NCBI RefSeq assembly: GCF_003614435.1
Contig: NZ_CP025546.1
Span: 3,472,001 to 3,536,000 of the forward strand
DNA from: Mycobacterium paragordonae
Lineage (GTDB): Bacteria > Actinomycetota > Actinomycetes > Mycobacteriales > Mycobacteriaceae
Reading direction: 5' to 3'
Length of the DNA stretch: 64,000 nucleotides
Positions 52,961-62,667 of the stretch are shown piece after piece (position 1 is the stretch's first letter; each line of letters begins with the position of its first letter). The position numbers were made by a program, and so were the translations under genes. The notes under the pieces are model-generated. The model searched no databases. It was not told where the DNA came from and saw nothing but the letters and a program-made list of their open reading frames with translations.

Positions 52961-53542
52961 TCAGGCGGACGGCTGAGTCGGGCAGTAGGACGCGGTTGCC
53001 GCCGTAAGCGCACGTCGGTACAGGTCGTCCAGGTTGCGCTGCCGGGTGACCTCAGCCCGGGCGTCGTGCAGCAGACCCGCACATGCGGGAGAGTGCAGCA
53101 AACTCCAGTTAAGCGATATGTGAGACAAAATTTTAGTGTTCAGGGCGTCGATGACGGCTCGTGATCCCGCGAGGTCGGCTGGGGGCGGCGGCACCGCGGC
53201 CGGCTCGAGCTTCCAGTCTGCGAACCGGCGGTACTCGATGGCTTCGGTGGCGTCGATCTGGTCGCTGAATACGCGGGCGACATAATCCGGGTCGACGTGT
53301 GCCGACGCCGCGTCCTCGCGCAGCGTCGCGAGTTCCTGCTGGATCCGCACCGGATCCTCGATGTCGCCGTGTGCACCCCACTTATAGGCGGCCACCGGCT
53401 CGGCGATCGTCAGCCGCTCGGCGAGCGCATCGACCAGAGCGGTCAGCGGGCCGGCACCCTCGGCCCGGCCCTGCGGCGCGGTGCAGCCGACGATCAGGAC
53501 GGCGACCGCGACCGGCACGGCGCGGGACACGACTTGCAGCAT
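52961..53542 (-). CDS. Secreted chorismate mutase (Rv1885c-like)
   Basis: A 193-residue all-helical AroQ-type chorismate mutase of the exported gamma class, converting chorismate to prephenate. Seen are LVDALAERLTIAEPVAAYKWGAHGDIEDPVRIQQEL, VDPDYVARVFSDQIDATEAIEYRRFADWKL and the C-terminal cysteines in SPACAG and SYCPTQ, all as in Rv1885c. The N-terminus MLQVVSRAVPVAVAVLIVGC ends in a possible lipobox (IVGC, residues 17-20), unlike the plain Sec signal I remember for the tuberculosis protein. ATG 53542 has GAGGGAGGG upstream; a GTG at 53569 is weaker. Confidence 0.88.
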   Translation of the reverse strand: MLQVVSRAVPVAVAVLIVGCTAPQGRAEGAGPLTALVDALAERLTIAEPVAAYKWGAHGDIEDPVRIQQELATLREDAASAHVDPDYVARVFSDQIDATEAIEYRRFADWKLEPAAVPPPPADLAGSRAVIDALNTKILSHISLNWSLLHSPACAGLLHDARAEVTRQRNLDDLYRRALTAATASYCPTQPSA

Positions 53543-53590
53543 CCCGGCCCTCCCTCGGCGGGTGTTCACCTACTGACGAACAATGGTGGC

Positions 53591-54157
53591 ATGCGTGCAG
53601 ACTGGTTGCGCTCGAGGCAGGCCCGGTCGCTGCTCGCCGCCACACTCGGAACCTCGCTGCTGTTGGGCGGCGCATTCCTGGCGGTGGACCAGCTGCACGC
53701 CACACCCGGCGACGCCCTGCATCGCTCGGGACCGTCGCTGTCCGACCAGCAGAGCCGAGCCCAGGCCGTGGGCGCAGCCAGGGATGTCGTCTCGGCCGCG
53801 CAGCTGCACACGACGACGGCCGGCTACTTGTTGATGTCGTGCCGGGACCGCGACAATCCGCCGTATCAGGGCGCGGTGTATCTGACCTTCACGATTCCCG
53901 CCGATACCCGCGCCGATGTCTACCTGCCGGCCGTCACCAAGGCGCTGGCAGCCGACGGCTGGGCGGAAGGCCTGTCGCCGGGCGGCCACCCGTACAGCAG
54001 GTCGATGTCCAAGGGACAGGTCACCGCGCTGATCTACCGCGACGACGACAACGCGAATCTAGGGGTGGCGCGGGTCTACGGCGAATGCCGCAACACCAGC
54101 GACCACCGCACCGACACCACAGGGTGGGTGGATGTCGCCGGGGAGATCGGCGCGTGA
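53591..54157 (+). CDS. Membrane-anchored exported protein of unknown function
   Basis: A 188-residue protein with one N-terminal hydrophobic segment (ARSLLAATLGTSLLLGGAFLAVD), basic residues before it, and an extracytoplasmic domain: AAQLHTTTAGYLLMSCRDRDNPPYQGAVYLTFTIP, then YLPAVTKALAADGWAEG and VARVYGECR. Two cysteines could form a disulfide. No family is recognised; the layout resembles small mycobacterial exported lipoprotein-like proteins without a lipobox. It is divergent from the chorismate mutase gene and convergent with fbpB. Confidence 0.65.
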   Translation: MRADWLRSRQARSLLAATLGTSLLLGGAFLAVDQLHATPGDALHRSGPSLSDQQSRAQAVGAARDVVSAAQLHTTTAGYLLMSCRDRDNPPYQGAVYLTFTIPADTRADVYLPAVTKALAADGWAEGLSPGGHPYSRSMSKGQVTALIYRDDDNANLGVARVYGECRNTSDHRTDTTGWVDVAGEIGA

Positions 54158-54201
54158 TGAACCCCTACGGACGAAGCCCCACGCGGAATTCCCCGATAAC
54201 G

Positions 54202-54243
54202 CACTACTGCGCCTGACGGCGGTTGCCGTCAGGCGCAGTAGTG
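54202..54243. terminator. Perfect 18-bp bidirectional terminator
   Basis: CACTACTGCGCCTGACGG (54202-54219), 6-base loop, CCGTCAGGCGCAGTAGTG (54226-54243). It lies between the stop codons of two convergent genes (54157 and 54261) and would serve both strands. Confidence 0.85.
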
Positions 54244-54260
54244 ACAGTGTTTCGTGCGGG

Positions 54261-55798
<1,538 letters not shown>

Positions 55799-56986
55799 AT
55801 GATTGAGGTGCGAGATTTGGACACGGTACTTGGGCTATCGGTGACGCCGACCACCGTCGGGTGGGTCCTTGCTGAAGGGCATGGAGCCGACGGCGCCATC
55901 CTTGACCACCGTGAAGTGCAGTTGCAGGACGGGTCGCAGCACAGCCACGGGATCCGTGCCGTCGGCACCGCACAGCAGGTGACCGCCGAAGTACTGCGGG
56001 CCCGCGAGGTCGCCGAGACCGACGGCCACCGGTTGCGGGTCGTCGGCGTGACCTGGAGCGATGAAGCCTCGGCCCAGGCCGCACTGCTGCAGGAGGCCCT
56101 CACCGACGCAGGATTCGACAACGTTGTGCCCATCCGCCAGCTCGAGGCCGTCGAAACGCTGGCGCAGGCCATCGCGCCGGTGATCGGTTACGAGCAGACC
56201 GCTGTATGCATCCTCGAGCGCGAGTGGGCGACCGTGGTCATGGTGGACACGCACGACGGTGAGACGCAGACCGCCGTCAAGCACGTGCGCGGCGGCTACG
56301 ACGGGTTGACCTCCTGGCTCACCGGAATGTTCGACCGCAGCACCTGGCGCCCCGGTGGCGTGGTGGTGGTCGGTTCCCAGCACGACGTCAGCGACTTCTC
56401 CTGGCAGCTGGAGAACGCCCTGCCGGTCCCGGTCTTCGCCCAGACCATGGCGCAGGTGACCGTCGCCCGCGGCGCCGCGCTGGCGGCCGCACAGAGCACG
56501 GAGTTCACCGACGCCGAACTGGTGGCGGCCGGCGCTGCCGTGCCCGTCGCCGCCGTTCCGGTGCGCTCGCGTCAGTACGCCGGCGCGGCGACCACCTTGG
56601 CCGCCGCCGCGGTGACGTTCGTGGCGTCGGTCTCGCTGGCGGTGGGCCTGCAACTCGCCCCCGGCCAGGATTCCGCCCCGTCCCGGCCGGTGCACAAGTC
56701 CACCGCGCCGATGGCCGAGGCGGTGGCCTCACCTCCCGTTCAGCCTCCCGTACAGCCGCCCGTTCCGACTCCCGCGCAAGCGATTCCGGTCGCGCCACCG
56801 GTGCAGCAGGAGCCGGTGCGGCTCACCTCCGGCGAGCAGGTTCAGGAATCGGCGCCGGGTGGCCCGTCCGCCGCGGCCGTGCCCGACCCGGATGCTGAGG
56901 AACCCGTGGAAGGCCCGTTGCGGCTCAGTCGAGTGCTCGAACACATCCCCGGCACCTTCGCGGAACCGGGGCGCCCGCCGGAGTAA
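55799..56986 (+). CDS. DUF7159-like protein (DTVLGLS family)
   Basis: About 395 residues. The N-terminal domain (LDTVLGLSVTPTTVGWVLAEGHGADGAILDHREVQL) is an actin/Hsp70-like-looking ATPase fold typical of a mycobacterial family annotated DUF7159, followed by VVGVTWSDEASAQAALLQEAL and the strand AVCILEREWATVVMVDTHDG. A transmembrane segment (AATTLAAAAVTFVASVSLAVGL, about residues 260-282) and a Pro/Ala-rich tail follow. ATG 55799 is used, but the TTG at 55817 with GAGGTG upstream is likely, giving LDTVLGLS at the start. Function unknown. Confidence 0.75.
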   Translation: MIEVRDLDTVLGLSVTPTTVGWVLAEGHGADGAILDHREVQLQDGSQHSHGIRAVGTAQQVTAEVLRAREVAETDGHRLRVVGVTWSDEASAQAALLQEALTDAGFDNVVPIRQLEAVETLAQAIAPVIGYEQTAVCILEREWATVVMVDTHDGETQTAVKHVRGGYDGLTSWLTGMFDRSTWRPGGVVVVGSQHDVSDFSWQLENALPVPVFAQTMAQVTVARGAALAAAQSTEFTDAELVAAGAAVPVAAVPVRSRQYAGAATTLAAAAVTFVASVSLAVGLQLAPGQDSAPSRPVHKSTAPMAEAVASPPVQPPVQPPVPTPAQAIPVAPPVQQEPVRLTSGEQVQESAPGGPSAAAVPDPDAEEPVEGPLRLSRVLEHIPGTFAEPGRPPE

Positions 56987-56991
56987 TCGGT

Positions 56992-57549
56992 TCAGGCCTT
57001 GCGGCGCGTCGCGGCGAACGACACCGTCACCTCGTCGGCCACTTGCAGCGATCCCATCAGCAGTGAATAAGGCTTGACGCCGAAATCGGACTGACGAACC
57101 GCGGACTCCAGCGACAGGCGCCACGAGTCGTCCAGTTCCTCGGTGTGCAGGTCGACGACGTGGTCGCGCTGCTTACCCCGAATCTGCAGTTTCCCGGCCA
57201 GTCGGTAGCCGTCGGCGGTCTTGTCGATGGAGTCCGCTTCGAAGCGGATCTCGGGAAACTTGCTCGCGGACAACGACTTCAGGGCATTAGCCCGCACCAG
57301 CGTCTTCTCCGGCCCGGACAGGCCCTTCACGCCGCCCTCACCGCGCAGCACCTCGAGCGAGTCCACCTCGACCACCAGGGTTGCCGTATCAGGCTGTCCA
57401 CCAACCCAATTGACGCTCGCCTGCCACCGGGTGAGCGCGATCGTGAGCCGGTGGCCCATTCGGGCCGCGCGACCGGCAACCCCGGTGTGCAGAGTCAACT
57501 CGCCGTCGGCAGCATCGAAGGTCCACACGGCGTCGTCGTCGGTGGCCAC
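56992..57549 (-). CDS. YceI-family protein
   Basis: A 185-residue beta-barrel protein of the YceI/lipid-binding family: WTFDAADGELTLHTGVAGRAARMGHRLTIAL, VEVDSLEVLRGEGG, FPEIRFEADSIDKTADGYRLAGKLQIRGKQRDHVVDL, and SDFGVKPYSLLMGSLQVADEVTV. Members carry isoprenoid- or amide-type lipids in other bacteria, but the ligand here is unknown. No signal peptide is present, which differs from many exported YceI proteins. It is 3 bases from the ADH gene on the same strand. Confidence 0.85.
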   Translation of the reverse strand: MATDDDAVWTFDAADGELTLHTGVAGRAARMGHRLTIALTRWQASVNWVGGQPDTATLVVEVDSLEVLRGEGGVKGLSGPEKTLVRANALKSLSASKFPEIRFEADSIDKTADGYRLAGKLQIRGKQRDHVVDLHTEELDDSWRLSLESAVRQSDFGVKPYSLLMGSLQVADEVTVSFAATRRKA

Positions 57550-57552
57550 GGG

Positions 57553-58566
57553 TCAGACGGTGAGAACGGTGCGGTAGTGGGCCCGGCCTTGTTCGAGCGC
57601 CGCGTAACCGTCGGCGGCCTGCGCCAGCGGCAGCTCCTCGATCCAGGCGCGCACACCCGACAGCAACGCGAAATGCATTGTCTCTTCGACATCTTTCGCG
57701 GTCCCCGAGGGATGACCGATGATGCTGAGCCCGGGCGTGATCAATTGCACGGGACTGATCGGCAGGGGCTCCGGCGTCACCCCGATGGTGACCAGCTCGC
57801 CCTGTGGCAGCAGGCCGCCGACCGTATCGGCCATGGCTTGCGAATTGCCTGCTGTGGCAAGCACAACCGCGGCCCCACCCAAGGTGCTCAAAGCCTCGGC
57901 GACGTTCACGCTGGTGGAGTCGATGTAATGGTGGGCGCCCAGTTTCTTGGCGTCCTCGGCTTTGCCGGTGCCTCGCGCGATGGCGATCGTTTCAAATCCC
58001 ATGGCACGCGCCCACTGCACGCCCAGGTGCCCCAGGCCGCCGACACCGAGGATCGCGACCCGGTCACCGGGCAGCGCCCTGGTGTGGCGCAGCGCGTTGT
58101 AGGTGGTGACGCCCGCACAGCCCATCGGCGCGGCCTCGACATCGCTGAGCCCGTCCGGGATCCGGGCCAGTGCGGTGGCCGGAACGGTCACGGATTCCGC
58201 GTAGCCACCCGGATACTGCCAGCTCGGCACCTTGCCGTTGGCGCAGTGGATCAGAATGCCTTTGCGGCACGGGTCGCAATGATTGCAGTTGCCACCGAAC
58301 CAGCCGACCGCGACGCGGTCACCCACCGCGAATTCTTCGACGCCGTCGCCGAGTTCGGCTATGGTTCCGGCGATTTCGTGGCCGGGGGTCAGCGGCCATG
58401 ACATACCCGGGAATCCGCCGTTGACGAAATGCGCGTCGGTACCGCAGATGCCGCAGGCGGTCACCGCGATGCGCACCTCGCCGCGTCCGGGCGGGGAGGT
58501 CTCGACTTCGGCGAGCTCGAGTGGCGCGCCGGCCGACTGAACATGGACAGCCTTATGAGTGGGCAT
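57553..58566 (-). CDS. Zinc-dependent alcohol dehydrogenase next to the CYP125-family gene
   Basis: A 337-residue medium-chain ADH. Catalytic-zinc ligands lie in CGICGTDAHF and TPGHE, and the structural-zinc cysteines in NCNHCDPCRKGILIHC (four Cys). The Rossmann motif is LGVGGLGHLGVQWARAMG, and the following strand ends AIARGTGK without an acidic residue, which favours NADP(H). It lies 15 bases downstream of the CYP125-family gene, so it may oxidise the alcohol that the P450 makes (inference). YceI follows by 3 bases. The substrate is unproven. Confidence 0.88.
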   Translation of the reverse strand: MPTHKAVHVQSAGAPLELAEVETSPPGRGEVRIAVTACGICGTDAHFVNGGFPGMSWPLTPGHEIAGTIAELGDGVEEFAVGDRVAVGWFGGNCNHCDPCRKGILIHCANGKVPSWQYPGGYAESVTVPATALARIPDGLSDVEAAPMGCAGVTTYNALRHTRALPGDRVAILGVGGLGHLGVQWARAMGFETIAIARGTGKAEDAKKLGAHHYIDSTSVNVAEALSTLGGAAVVLATAGNSQAMADTVGGLLPQGELVTIGVTPEPLPISPVQLITPGLSIIGHPSGTAKDVEETMHFALLSGVRAWIEELPLAQAADGYAALEQGRAHYRTVLTV

Positions 58567-58581
58567 GTTGCTCTCTGTCGC

Positions 58582-59877
58582 TCAGTGGGTCACCGGGCAT
58601 TGCTGGCCGGGAGCTGTTCCCTCGGTGTGGTAATCCACCTGCCAGTGCTTGATTCCGTTGAGCCAGCCCGACCGCAGCCGCTCGGGTTTGCCGACCGATT
58701 CCAGGTCGGGCATGGCGTCGGCGATCGCGTTGAACATCAGGTCGATCGTCATGCGGGCCAGGTTGGCGCCGATGCAGTAGTGCGCACCGGTGCCACCGAA
58801 TCCCACGTGCGGGTTGGGATCGCGCTTGATGTTGAAGGTGAACGGGTCGTCGAACACGTCCTCGTCGAAATTGGCTGAGCGGTAGACCATCACCACTCGC
58901 TGGCCCTTCTTGATCTGCACACCCGAAAGCTCGAAGTCCTCGAGCGCGGTGCGCTGGAACGAGGTGACCGGCGTGGCCCAGCGGACGATCTCGTCGGCGG
59001 TGGTCACCGGACGCTCCCGCTTGTAGAGCTCCCACTGGTCCGGGAAGTCGGTGAAGGCCATCATGCCCTGGGTGATCGAGTTGCGGGTGGTCTCGTTGCC
59101 GGCCACGGCCAGCAGGATGACGAAGAAGCCGAACTCGTCGTCGGAGAGTTTGTGGCCGTCGACGTCGGCCTGGACCAGCTTGGTGACGATGTCCTCGCCG
59201 GGGTTCTGCGCGCGGTCGGCGGCCATCTGCATGGCGTACATGATCAATTCCACCGAGGCGGTGATGGCGTCGTTGGTGGCGAACTCGGGATCCTGGTCGC
59301 CTACCATCTGGTTGGACCAGTGGAACAGCTTCATCCGGTCTTCCTGCGGAACACCCAGCAGGCCGGCGATCGCCTGCAGCGGCAGCTCACAGGACACCTG
59401 CTCGACGAAGTCGCCGGAACCCTGCGAGGCCGCCACCTCCACGATGCGGCGGGCACGTTCGGCAAGGTCGTCACGCAGCCGTTCGACGGCGCGAGGCGTG
59501 AAGCCGCGGGAGATGATCTTGCGCAGGTGGGTGTGTTGTGGTGCGTCCTGGTTGAGCAGGACGAACTTGCCCCGCTCGATCTGCTCGCCGACGGTTCCGT
59601 CCTTGTAGCGGGGGAGTGCGGTCTTGGCCAGGCTGGAGAACACGTCGCTGCGCCGGGAGATCTCCTTGACGTCCTTGTGCTTGGTGACCACCCAGAAACC
59701 GCCGTCGTCGAAACCGCCCGCCCCGTAGGGCTGCTCGTTCCACCAGATCGGGGCGGTCCGGCGCAGCTCGGCCAGTTCCTCGATCGGCAGACGCTCGGCG
59801 TGGATGTCCGGGTCGGTGAAATCGAACCCGGGCGGCAGGTTCGGCTTTGCTTGCGGTTCGGCTGGCGTCGTTGACAA
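58582..59877 (-). CDS. Cytochrome P450, CYP125 family (steroid/branched-lipid hydroxylase)
   Basis: A 431-residue P450 that matches what I recall of mycobacterial CYP125 along most of its length: NLPPGFDFTDPDIHAERLP, FWVVTKHKDVKEISR, FTPRAVERLRDDL, AGNETTRNSITQGMM (I-helix), DEIVRWATPVTSFQRTAL, and the haem loop FGGTGAHYCIGANLAR. CYP125 hydroxylates and oxidises the C26 methyl group of cholesterol. This copy lies outside the main cholesterol cluster, so it may be a paralogue. The TTG at 59877 has AGGAG 7 bases upstream; the much longer frame that reaches 60378 is not coding. A near-KstR box lies 104 bases upstream. Confidence 0.92.
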   Translation of the reverse strand: MSTTPAEPQAKPNLPPGFDFTDPDIHAERLPIEELAELRRTAPIWWNEQPYGAGGFDDGGFWVVTKHKDVKEISRRSDVFSSLAKTALPRYKDGTVGEQIERGKFVLLNQDAPQHTHLRKIISRGFTPRAVERLRDDLAERARRIVEVAASQGSGDFVEQVSCELPLQAIAGLLGVPQEDRMKLFHWSNQMVGDQDPEFATNDAITASVELIMYAMQMAADRAQNPGEDIVTKLVQADVDGHKLSDDEFGFFVILLAVAGNETTRNSITQGMMAFTDFPDQWELYKRERPVTTADEIVRWATPVTSFQRTALEDFELSGVQIKKGQRVVMVYRSANFDEDVFDDPFTFNIKRDPNPHVGFGGTGAHYCIGANLARMTIDLMFNAIADAMPDLESVGKPERLRSGWLNGIKHWQVDYHTEGTAPGQQCPVTH

Positions 59878-59980
59878 TTGCCTACTCCTCGTAACCGTGT
59901 TCGCGTGGTCGTCCGGTGCCAATAATTCCTTGCTACACCACACTTGGGAAGCCTGCGGACAAAAGACGCCGAAGCCGAAC

Positions 59981-59994
59981 TGAAACGTGTTCAC
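59981..59994. promoter_or_regulatory. Near-perfect KstR operator between CYP125 and PE genes
   Basis: TGAAACGTGTTCAC keeps the KstR core AAC-N2-GTT and the first T of the pattern TnnAACnnGTTnnA, missing only the last A. It lies about 104 bases upstream of the CYP125-family start (leftward) and 102 bases upstream of the PE gene (rightward). A similar perfect site is found at 63836-63849. Confidence 0.65.
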
Positions 59995-60095
59995 GCCGGA
60001 CCCCTCACCGGGCAGTCCGACGGGGACTTTCGGCACTAGCAGGAGCGTCAGGTCGGCCGTTTCATTGACCTCGTAGGCAGATGACCGAGGTGGAC

Positions 60096-61526
60096 ATGTT
60101 TGTGCTGAGCGCTCCGGAAACGTTGGCGACCGCCGCCGCGGATCTGACCGGGATCCGGGAGGCGATCGACGGGGCCAGCGCGGCCGCGGCGGCACCGATA
60201 TCCCGAGTGCTCGCCGCCGCCGAGGACGAGGTCTCACTCGCGATTGCAGACGTAATGTCGTTGTACGGCAACCAATTTCAAGCCGTGGCCGAGCAGGCGA
60301 CGGCATTCCAGGCCCGATTCGATGCGGCGCTTGCGGCGGCCGCGAGGTGGTATGCGGACGCGGAGGCGGCGAACGCATCCCTGCTTACCGGATTCGCGCA
60401 GACCGCGTCCGTCGATCCACTGACGGCACTGATCATGGGGGGCAACGACAATCCGCAACCCATTCCCGAATACGTGGCGGCCATCAACGAGGCCTACATT
60501 CAGCCCCGATTCCCGGGGGCCGTTCCACAAGGGCTGTACACGCCCGAGCAATTCTGGCCCAACAACGGAACCCTGACATTCGGCCAGTCCGTCGCCCAGG
60601 GCGTCACCCTGCTCAACGACGAGATCAACCATCAGATCAACACGCTGGGCAATTCCGTCGTCGTGTTCGGCTACTCGCAGAGCGCGGCCATCGCCACCAA
60701 CGAGATCAACGCGCTGATGGCAATGGGCGCACCGCATGCCGGCCAACTGTCCTTCGTGCTGGCGAGCAACCCCAACGCTCCCGACGGCGGCATACTCGCG
60801 CGCTTCCCCGGCTTCTACATCCCGTTCCTGGACGTGCCGTTCACCGGGGCAACCCCACCGAACAGCCCCTACCCGACCTCCATGTACACGATTCAGTACG
60901 ACGGCGTGGCCAACGCGCCGCAATACCCGCTGCACGTGTTGTCAGACCTCAACGCCCTGATGGGCTACTTCTACCTGCACCCGACCTATCAGTACCTGAC
61001 GGCAGCCGAGGTCGGCAGCGCCCTGCTGCTGCCGACGGCGCCCGGATACACCGGCAATACCCAGTACTACATGTGGTTGACACAGAATCTGCCGTTGTTG
61101 CAGCCGATCCGCGACATCCCCCTGCTCGGGCCGCCGCTCGCCGACTTGATCCAGCCGGACCTGCGGGTGCTCGTGGACCTCGGCTACGGCAACATCGGTA
61201 TCGGCGCCGACTACCCGAACGTGCCTACGCCGGCGAGGCTGTGGCAGGTGATCGACCCCTTCACCGTCACCTTCGACCTGGCCAAGGGAGCGGTACAGGG
61301 ACCGCAGGCAGCCCTTGTCGACATCGGGTTGTTGCCGCCGTCGTATCTGCCGGACACCTATCCCTACGTCCCGTCGCTGAATCCCGGACTGTCGTTGAGT
61401 TTTGGCCAGCCGAGCGTCACCGGGCCGTCCGTGCTGAGCTGTGCGCTCGGTTCGGTACTCCATCTGATCCCGCCGGCGAACACCTGCCCGGTTCTGGCTC
61501 CGCTTTTGGCTCCGGTCCTGGGTTAG
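60096..61526 (+). CDS. PE family protein with PE-PPE hydrolase domain
   Basis: A 476-residue protein. Residues 1-~95 form a PE domain (FVLSAPETLATAAADLTGIREAIDG, then VSLAIADVMSLYGNQFQAVAEQA). The remainder is the PE-PPE (alpha/beta hydrolase) domain with the serine motif GYSQSAAIA in VVVFGYSQSAAIATNEI. Members hydrolyse short-chain esters outside the cell after ESX export; this catalytic role is inferred. ATG 60096 is preferred because GAGGTGG precedes it; ATG 60081 would add MTEVD. It diverges from the CYP125-family gene, sharing the region with the KstR-like site. Confidence 0.88.
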   Translation: MFVLSAPETLATAAADLTGIREAIDGASAAAAAPISRVLAAAEDEVSLAIADVMSLYGNQFQAVAEQATAFQARFDAALAAAARWYADAEAANASLLTGFAQTASVDPLTALIMGGNDNPQPIPEYVAAINEAYIQPRFPGAVPQGLYTPEQFWPNNGTLTFGQSVAQGVTLLNDEINHQINTLGNSVVVFGYSQSAAIATNEINALMAMGAPHAGQLSFVLASNPNAPDGGILARFPGFYIPFLDVPFTGATPPNSPYPTSMYTIQYDGVANAPQYPLHVLSDLNALMGYFYLHPTYQYLTAAEVGSALLLPTAPGYTGNTQYYMWLTQNLPLLQPIRDIPLLGPPLADLIQPDLRVLVDLGYGNIGIGADYPNVPTPARLWQVIDPFTVTFDLAKGAVQGPQAALVDIGLLPPSYLPDTYPYVPSLNPGLSLSFGQPSVTGPSVLSCALGSVLHLIPPANTCPVLAPLLAPVLG

Positions 61527-61663
61527 CCGCGCAGTCCGGCCGCGCTGAGTGGCTACGCCGGCGACCGTGGATTCCGGCTCCCGATACGCCCTTGTGGCGA
61601 CTGCAGCAAACGATATGCTCTTGAGGAACGAGGCACCGGTGCCAGGAAAGGACTAGCGAAGAC

Positions 61664-62071
61664 ATGATTCGCGAATTGCTCGCCGCCGCTGCGATCACGG
61701 GTTCGATGATCGGCGTAGCACCGGTCGCCAGTGCCGACAACGGACGCTGGGAGGGCGACGTACCGGGGATGAACTACGACGCGTCGCTCGGTGCGCCGTG
61801 CGACAACTACGAACGTTTCATCTTCGGACGCGGCCCCAGCGGCCAGGCCGAGGCCTGCCACTTCCCGCCGCCCAACCAGTTCCCGGCGGCCACCACCGGA
61901 TACTGGGTCATCTCCTACCCGCTTCGCGGTGTGCAACAGATCGGCGCGCCTTGTCCGGCGCCCAATGTGGCGGCCCAGTCGCCGGCCGGACTGCCGATGC
62001 TGTGCCTGGGCGCGCAGGGTTGGCAGGAGGGCTGGTTCACCGGCGCCGGCTTCTTCCCGCCCGAGCCGTAG
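61664..62071 (+). CDS. Small secreted protein (Rv1891-like)
   Basis: A 135-residue protein with a Sec signal MIRELLAAAAITGSMIGVAPVASA/DNGRWEG. The mature part has four cysteines (GAPCDNYERF, AEACHFPPP, GAPCPAPN, LPMLCLGAQ), probably forming two disulfides, and an aromatic C-terminal GWQEGWFTGAGFFPPEP. No catalytic motif is visible. It matches the size and place I recall for Rv1891. It precedes the small membrane protein at 62086 by 14 bases. Confidence 0.82.
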   Translation: MIRELLAAAAITGSMIGVAPVASADNGRWEGDVPGMNYDASLGAPCDNYERFIFGRGPSGQAEACHFPPPNQFPAATTGYWVISYPLRGVQQIGAPCPAPNVAAQSPAGLPMLCLGAQGWQEGWFTGAGFFPPEP

Positions 62072-62085
62072 CCCGGCTGATCCCG

Positions 62086-62367
62086 ATGTCCGTCGAAGCC
62101 GCCCCGATTCCGCGGTGGCTGCGGTTCGTGCTGGCGTCTGACCGCGCCGGCTCGGCGTGGTACATCGGCACCGGGTTTTTCTTCGCCCCCGTGCTGGCCG
62201 TGGTGTCGCCGTGGCCGGCGGTGACCACTGTGCTGTGGTGGGTCATCGGGCTGGCAGGATTGTGGCTGGGTCTTCTCGGAATCGCGATGGCCGCGGGGCT
62301 GGCGCGGATATTGCGCTCCGGCGGTGAGATTCCCGAGGACTACTGGCGCACCCTCGTCGACTACTGA
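62086..62367 (+). CDS. Small membrane protein (Rv1892-like)
   Basis: A 93-residue protein with two hydrophobic segments: GSAWYIGTGFFFAPVLAVVS and TTVLWWVIGLAGLWLGLLGIAMAAGLA. It ends in an acidic/aromatic tail GGEIPEDYWRTLVDY. ATG 62086 lies 14 bases after the secreted protein gene, suggesting one transcript. No family function is known. Confidence 0.7.
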   Translation: MSVEAAPIPRWLRFVLASDRAGSAWYIGTGFFFAPVLAVVSPWPAVTTVLWWVIGLAGLWLGLLGIAMAAGLARILRSGGEIPEDYWRTLVDY

Positions 62368-62446
62368 CGTCGGCACCTACAGTCATACCCAACAGTCACA
62401 TCCAGCAGTGATATTTAAGAGCAAGCCAACGAACAGGAGATCCACC

Positions 62447-62665
62447 ATGGCCTTCGATCCCAAAGATGCCGTCGACGCCGTCCGCGACATCGCCACCAAC
62501 GCCGTCGAGAAGGCATCGGACATCGTCGAGCACGCCAGCGACATCATCCGCGGCGACATCGCCGGTGGCGCCAGCGGCATCGTGCAGAACTCGATCGAAA
62601 TCGGCACCCACGCCGTCGACCGGGTGAAGGAAGTCTTCACCGGTAAAGACGACGACCTGGACTGA
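62447..62665 (+). CDS. Small amphipathic protein (Rv1893-like)
   Basis: A 72-residue, highly charged helical protein: AFDPKDAVDAVRDIATNAVEKASDIVEHASDII, then GGASGIVQNSIEIGTHAVDRVKEVFTGKDDD. The heptad-like spacing of Ala, Val and Ile suggests an amphipathic helix that may coat membranes or other proteins. AGGAG precedes the ATG. It is convergent with the nitronate-monooxygenase-like gene, with 2 bases between the stops. Its function is not known. Confidence 0.8.
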   Translation: MAFDPKDAVDAVRDIATNAVEKASDIVEHASDIIRGDIAGGASGIVQNSIEIGTHAVDRVKEVFTGKDDDLD

Positions 62666-62667
62666 GC

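Noticed and set aside
53100..53130. AT-rich stretch inside the chorismate mutase gene as a promoter
   Set aside because: It lies in a well-supported coding region, with no gene starting downstream in either direction.
59878..60378. Upstream extension of the CYP125-family frame
   Set aside because: The extension is low-complexity (Arg/Pro), overlaps the PE gene, and the TTG at 59877 has a good ribosome-binding site and the family N-terminus.
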